From NCBI GenBank assembly GCA_963774555.1, contig CAVZFL010000001.1:1612001-1676000 (forward strand): a stretch of 64,000 nucleotides of DNA. Direction: 5' to 3'. Below the pieces are notes generated by a model that saw nothing but the letters and a program-made list of their open reading frames with translations, was not told where the DNA came from and did not search any database. A program made the translations under genes and the position numbers. The DNA is from VRUE01 sp963774555. GTDB lineage: Bacteria; Actinomycetota; Thermoleophilia; Solirubrobacterales; 70-9. Numbering within the stretch: position 1 is the stretch's first letter; every line of letters starts with the position of its first letter. Positions 59,628 through 64,000 of the stretch are shown in pieces.

Positions 59628-62600
59628 ATGGCTGACAGGGAGACACTCAGCAAATATCTGAGGAAGGTGACGGGCGAGCTACGCAGCGCCCAGCGTCGCG
59701 TACGCGAGCTCGAGGATCGCGAGCGCGAGCCGATCGCGATCGTCGGTATCGCCTGCCGCTATCCAGGTGGTGTCGACTCTCCCACCGACCTCTGGCGTTT
59801 GCTGTCAGACGGCGGCGACGGGATCTCGCCCTTCCCGACCGATCGCGGTTGGGATCTGGAGCGTCTCCACGACCCCGATCCGGATCGGGTGGGCACGAGC
59901 CACACGCGCGAGGGGGGCTTCCTCGCGGCCATCGACCGCTTCGATGCGGATTTCTTCGGGATCAGCCCCCGCGAGGCGATCGCGATGGACCCGCAGCAGC
60001 GCACCCTGCTCGAAACCGCATGGGAGACGGTCGAGGACGCCCGCATCGATCCGGGCGCTCTGCGCGGCAGCCGGACCGGCGCCTTTATTGGCCTTAGCTC
60101 AACTGACTATGCCCAAAATGTCAGACTGGACGCCGAGCTCGAGGCCTACATCGGGATCGGCATGACCCCCAGCGTCGCCTCCGGTCGCCTCGCCTACGCG
60201 CTCGGCCTCGAGGGGCCGGCGGTGACCGTCGACACGGCCTGCTCGTCCTCGCTCGTCGCCCTCCACCTCGCCTGCCAGGCGCTGCGCGGCGGCGAGTGCT
60301 CGCTTGCCCTCGCCGGCGGCGCGACGATCCGCGCCACGCCGAAGATGTTCGCCGAGTTCAGCCGCCAGCGCGGGCTCGCCCCAGACGGGCGCTGCAAGTC
60401 CTTCGCCGAGGCGGCGGACGGCACCGCTTGGTCTGAGGGCGTTGGCCTGCTGCTGGTCGAGCGGCTCGCCGACGCGCAGAGCAACGGTCACCCGATCTGG
60501 GCCGTGATCCGCGGCAGCGCGATCAACCAGGACGGCGCCTCCAACGGCCTCACCGCGCCCAACGGGCCCTCGCAGGAACGGGTGATCCGCGCGGCGCTCG
60601 CCAATGCGGGGTTGGAGCCCGGGGACGTCGACGCGGTCGAGGCCCACGGCACCGGCACCAGCCTCGGTGACCCGATCGAGGCCCAGGCCCTGTTCGCGAC
60701 CTACGGGCAGGGCAGGCAGAAGCCGCTGCGGCTCGGCTCGATCAAGTCCAACATCGGTCACGCCCAGGCGGCGGCCGGGGTTGCCGGGGTGATCAAGATG
60801 GCGCTGGCGATGCGCGAGGGGGTCCTGCCCAAGACCCTGCACGTCGACGAGCCGTCGTCGAAGGTGGAGTGGGAGACGGGCGGAGTCGAGCTGCTGATCG
60901 AGGCGCAGCCCTGGGAGCGCGGCGAGCGCCTGCGCCGGGCCGCGGTTTCCTCATTCGGCATCAGCGGCACCAACGCTCACGTGATCTTGGAGGAGGCGCC
61001 CGCGCTCTCCCCGGCAGGGGTGTACGCAGGGGACAACGGCCCGGGTGGGGGTGCCTCCTCCGAGGCCCTATCTCGCTCGCCGCTTCCACTGGCCCTCTCG
61101 GCCAAGTCGGAGCCGGCGCTGCGCGAGACCGCGGCGAGGCTGGTCTCCCACCTCGAGCGCCAACCGCAGCTCGGGCTTACCGACGTCGCCCACTCGCTGG
61201 TCGCCACCAGGGCACTGTTCGAGCAGCGCGCGGTGGCGATCGGCGCGGGGCGCGATGAGCTGATCGACGCCCTTGGCGAGATCGCCCGGGGAGGGTCCTC
61301 GGCCAGGGTGATCCGGGCTCGGGCGAGGAAGGGCAAGCTCGCCCTGCTCTTCACCGGCCAGGGCTCCCAACGTGCCGGCATGGGCAGGCAGCTCTATGAG
61401 GCCTATCCGGCCTACGCCGACGCCCTCGACCGGGTCCTCGCCGAGTTCGACCGGCACCTGGAGCAGCCGCTGGTCGAGCAGCTCTTCGCTGACCCCGGCT
61501 CCGAGCCGGCGGCGCTGCTGGACCACACCGCCAACGCCCAGCCGGCGCTCTTTGCCACCGAGGTCGCCCTCTATCGCCTGCTGCAGAGCTGGGGGTTGAG
61601 GCCGGGCCTGCTGGCGGGACACTCGATCGGCGAGGTCGTCGCCGCCCACGTCGCTGGCGTCTTCTCGCTCGAGGACGCTTGCAGACTGGTGGCCGCCCGC
61701 GGGCGGCTGATGGGCGAGCTGCCCGGCGACGGGGCGATGGTGGCGATCGAGGCCACCGAGGGGGAGGTCGAGGCGGCGCTCGTGGGCGCCGAGGCCGAGC
61801 TCTCGCTTGCCGCCGTCAACGCTCCGACCGCGGTTGTCGTCTCCGGTGAGGAAGAGGGTGTCGCCCGGGTCGAGGCCGAGTTCGAGGCCCGCGGCCACAA
61901 GACCAAGCGCCTCGCGGTCTCCCACGCCTTTCACTCCCCCCTGATCGAGCCGATGCTGGAGCCCTTTGCCGCGGTGGCGAGCGGGCTCTCCTATCGCGAG
62001 CCGCAGATCCCGATCGTCTCCACGGTCAGCGGTGAGCTGCTCAGCCCCGCCGAGGCGACCGACCCCGGGTACTGGGTCACCCAGGCTAGGCAGCCGGTGC
62101 GCTTCTGCGACGCGGTCGCAACCCTCGCCGAACGGGGCGCCGCCGCCTACCTGGAGCTGGGTCCCGAGGCGGTGCTGAGCGCGATGGCGGCGGCCTGCCT
62201 CGAGCAGCGCCCAGACCAGGCGCCGAGCCAGGCCCTGATCGCGACCCTGCGCGAGGATCGCCCCGAGCCGGAGGCGCTCGTCGCCGCCCTCGCCGGCGCC
62301 CATGCAGCCGCCGCGGCGGTCGAGTGGGATGACTACCTCGCCGGCGCCGTAGAGGTGCCGCTCCCCACTTATCCCTTCCAGCGCGAGCGCTACTGGTTCG
62401 ACTCAGCCGCCGGCGCCGAGGATCTCGCGGCCGTCGGCCAGGCACCTGCCGAGCACCCCCTCCTGGGGGCCTCGATCGCCTTGGCCAGCGGCGAGGAGTG
62501 GCTCTTCACCGGGCGCCTCTCCCTGCAGGCGCAGCCCTGGCTGGCCGAGCACGTCGTCTTCGGCGCCGCCGTCGTGCCCGGCACGGCGTTCGTCGAGCTG

Positions 62601-64000
62601 GCGCTGCGCGCCGGGCTCGAGGTCGGTGCCGAGACGGTCGAGGAGCTGACCCTGCAGCGGCCCCTGGCCCTGCCCGAGCAGGGCGCGGTGCAGATCCAGG
62701 TCACAGTTGGCGGGCCGGCGGAGGGCGGGCGTCGCGAGATCTCGATCCACTCCCGCCCGGTTTCCGGCGAGGGCGAGGAGGGGGAGGCCTGGGCCTGCAA
62801 CGCAAGCGGCGTCCTCGCCCCCCGGGCCAAGGAGCCGCAGTCCTCGCAATCCTGGCCGCCAGAGGGCGCCGAGCCGATCGCCGTCGACGACCTCTACCGC
62901 GGCTTCGCCGCAGCCGGCTACAGCCACGGCCCGATCTTCCAGGGACTGACCGCCGCCTGGCGGCGCGGCGAGGAGGTCTTCACCGAGGTCTCGCTGCCGC
63001 CCGAGCAGCGCGACCAGGCGTCGCTCTTCGGCCTTCACCCGGCGCTGCTGGACGCGGCCCTGCACGGCATCGAGCTCTCTCCCGCCAAGCACCCGACCGG
63101 CGAGGGCGAGGTTGCCGTCCCCTTCTCCTGGCGCGACGTCACCCTGCACGCCGGGGGCGCTGCCGAGCTTCGGGTCAGGGTGGCGCCGGCAGAGCCCGAG
63201 GGGGCTTCGCTGCAGCTCGCCGACAGCGGAGGCGGCGCGGTCGCGACGGTTGGCGCGCTGGTGGTGCGGCCGATCTCGCTCGATCAGCTGAGTGCGGCGG
63301 AGCAACGACGCGAGGGGCTATTCGAGGTCGAGTGGAAAGAGGTCGAGGCAGGCGAGCGGCAGGCCGAGCCGGGCGAGGTTCAGATCTGGCGCAGCGAGGT
63401 GAGCGCCCAGGCCGATGACCCGTCGGAGGCTTCCCGCCTCGCCGCCGAGGGGGCCCTGGCGGCGATTCAGAGCTGGCTCGGCAGCGAGCAGCCCGACGGT
63501 TCGCGCCTGGCCCTGATCACCGGTGGCGCGGTGGCCGTGGGGAAGGGAGAGGAGGCCGGGCTCAGTCAGGCGCCGGTTTGGGGCCTGGTCCGCTCCGCCC
63601 AGTCCGAGCACCCGGGTCGCTTCGTCCTGATTGACAGCGACGGCAGCGAGGCATCGGAGCAGGCGCTGCCGGGTCTGCTCGCGAGCGAGGAGCCGCAACT
63701 GGCGATTCGCGAGGGCATTGCCCTGGCGCCGCGGCTTGCGCGTTGCGCCGTTTCTGAGTCGCAACAGCCGCCGCCGGAGGCGAGCTTCGAACCCGAGCGC
63801 ACCACCCTGATCACCGGCGGCAGCGGTGGGCTCGGCGCGCCGATCGCGCGTCACCTGGTCGAGGCCCACGGCGCCCGCCATCTGCTGCTGGCGAGCAGGC
63901 GCGGCGAGGCGGCCAAGGGTGCTGAGGAGCTGCGGGCGGAGCTGGAGGAGATGGGTGCCGAGGTCACGTTCGCCGCTTGCGACGTCGCCGATCGCGGCCA
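59628..64000 (+). CDS. Type I modular PKS, 5' part (runs off the window)
   Basis: 1,457 codons to the window edge. ATG 59628 is preceded by GCAGGG. The N-terminal coiled coil (ETLSKYLRKVTGELRSAQRR, then VRELEDREREP) is a class I docking domain that can receive the C-terminal helix of the first PKS. KS about residues 35-460 (DTACSSSL, EAHGTGTSLGDP, NIGHAQAAAG); AT about residues 570-890 (GHSIGEV with SHAFH, malonyl-CoA type); DH (HVVFGAAVVPG, HPALLDAALH); then the KR structural part and the start of the catalytic KR (LITGGSGGLGAPIARHLVE). No ER between DH and KR so far. This adds at least a third extension module to the assembly line. Confidence 0.93.
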   Translation, partial: MADRETLSKYLRKVTGELRSAQRRVRELEDREREPIAIVGIACRYPGGVDSPTDLWRLLSDGGDGISPFPTDRGWDLERLHDPDPDRVGTSHTREGGFLAAIDRFDADFFGISPREAIAMDPQQRTLLETAWETVEDARIDPGALRGSRTGAFIGLSSTDYAQNVRLDAELEAYIGIGMTPSVASGRLAYALGLEGPAVTVDTACSSSLVALHLACQALRGGECSLALAGGATIRATPKMFAEFSRQRGLAPDGRCKSFAEAADGTAWSEGVGLLLVERLADAQSNGHPIWAVIRGSAINQDGASNGLTAPNGPSQERVIRAALANAGLEPGDVDAVEAHGTGTSLGDPIEAQALFATYGQGRQKPLRLGSIKSNIGHAQAAAGVAGVIKMALAMREGVLPKTLHVDEPSSKVEWETGGVELLIEAQPWERGERLRRAAVSSFGISGTNAHVILEEAPALSPAGVYAGDNGPGGGASSEALSRSPLPLALSAKSEPALRETAARLVSHLERQPQLGLTDVAHSLVATRALFEQRAVAIGAGRDELIDALGEIARGGSSARVIRARARKGKLALLFTGQGSQRAGMGRQLYEAYPAYADALDRVLAEFDRHLEQPLVEQLFADPGSEPAALLDHTANAQPALFATEVALYRLLQSWGLRPGLLAGHSIGEVVAAHVAGVFSLEDACRLVAARGRLMGELPGDGAMVAIEATEGEVEAALVGAEAELSLAAVNAPTAVVVSGEEEGVARVEAEFEARGHKTKRLAVSHAFHSPLIEPMLEPFAAVASGLSYREPQIPIVSTVSGELLSPAEATDPGYWVTQARQPVRFCDAVATLAERGAAAYLELGPEAVLSAMAAACLEQRPDQAPSQALIATLREDRPEPEALVAALAGAHAAAAAVEWDDYLAGAVEVPLPTYPFQRERYWFDSAAGAEDLAAVGQAPAEHPLLGASIALASGEEWLFTGRLSLQAQPWLAEHVVFGAAVVPGTAFVELALRAGLEVGAETVEELTLQRPLALPEQGAVQIQVTVGGPAEGGRREISIHSRPVSGEGEEGEAWACNASGVLAPRAKEPQSSQSWPPEGAEPIAVDDLYRGFAAAGYSHGPIFQGLTAAWRRGEEVFTEVSLPPEQRDQASLFGLHPALLDAALHGIELSPAKHPTGEGEVAVPFSWRDVTLHAGGAAELRVRVAPAEPEGASLQLADSGGGAVATVGALVVRPISLDQLSAAEQRREGLFEVEWKEVEAGERQAEPGEVQIWRSEVSAQADDPSEASRLAAEGALAAIQSWLGSEQPDGSRLALITGGAVAVGKGEEAGLSQAPVWGLVRSAQSEHPGRFVLIDSDGSEASEQALPGLLASEEPQLAIREGIALAPRLARCAVSESQQPPPEASFEPERTTLITGGSGGLGAPIARHLVEAHGARHLLLASRRGEAAKGAEELRAELEEMGAEVTFAACDVADRG

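Noticed and set aside
61011..61056. Further REP-like element in the second PKS
   Set aside because: CCCCGGCAGGGG resembles the inner stem, but the outer GCAACGC/GCGTTGC arms are absent.

Overview
The window is high-GC DNA (apart from two visibly AT-richer genes) with actinobacterial features: ECF sigma factor, GlnK/AmtB, PucR and LmbU-type regulators, a PptT/PptH-like pair and modular type I PKS genes. Several secreted proteins resemble families I associate with Thermoleophilia/Solirubrobacterales. That lineage is an inference from protein character only. At least 15 one-base frameshifts, mostly in G/C runs, break otherwise well-conserved genes (amtB, glnK, quinoprotein, cytochrome b, apbE, lmbU-like, accD-like, PKS). 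They look more like uncorrected assembly indels than real decay, so I annotate across them.

Layout. 0-6.3 kb: BrkB-like membrane protein, sigma/anti-sigma-like pair, and an operon of three secreted surface proteins behind a FliA/WhiG-type promoter. 6.3-9.7 kb: glnK-amtB, a previously hidden 57-aa zinc-ribbon ORF with its own FliA-type promoter, a degraded mazEF-like pair and an alpha/beta hydrolase. 9.8-19.9 kb: a tRNA with anticodon UAA followed by a tightly overlapping operon: ArgRS-like synthetase, aminodeoxychorismate synthase, GNAT, HDAC-like deacetylase, AroQ mutase, P450, N-hydroxylase-like flavoprotein, and a lipoprotein quinoprotein. 19.9-24.2 kb: carbonic anhydrase, HipBA, ZIP and Nramp-like transporters. 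24.4-38.6 kb: a membrane redox region (two ferric-reductase-like cytochromes, cytochrome b, another b-type cytochrome, ApbE, ferredoxin and reductase, DoxX-Rieske fusion, small anchored proteins), bracketed by two paralogous secreted proteins rich in TTA codons. 38.7-41.6 kb: two-component system and PucR regulator. 41.8-64 kb: polyketide cluster (LmbU-like regulator, carboxyltransferase, PptH-like hydrolase, Sfp-type PPTase, two PKS genes, chorismate-lyase-like protein), interrupted by a pair of covarying palindromic elements.

Main result. The window appears to contain a natural codon-reassignment system. The tRNA is class I (no long variable arm) yet has the UAA anticodon, which in ordinary bacteria belongs to class II tRNA-Leu. 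Beside it is an ArgRS paralogue whose arginine-recognising residues look replaced, followed by genes expected to make a 4-amino-4-deoxychorismate/prephenate-derived (p-aminophenylalanine-like) amino acid. TTA is almost absent from the window (one other in-frame TTA by hand scan), yet the two secreted paralogues carry 11 and 15. In my alignment TTA matches TTA in ten columns and is never exchanged for another leucine codon. I propose that UUA specifies a non-canonical residue in these exported proteins. The identity of that residue is not established.

Secondary results: small anchored proteins sharing a V-T-x-[AT]-S tail motif, each beside a membrane cytochrome and one set beside ApbE; two long structured palindromes with compensatory stem changes; four copies of a REP-like palindrome at gene ends; and a PKS system primed by an acyl/aryl ligase with a chorismate-lyase-like gene nearby.
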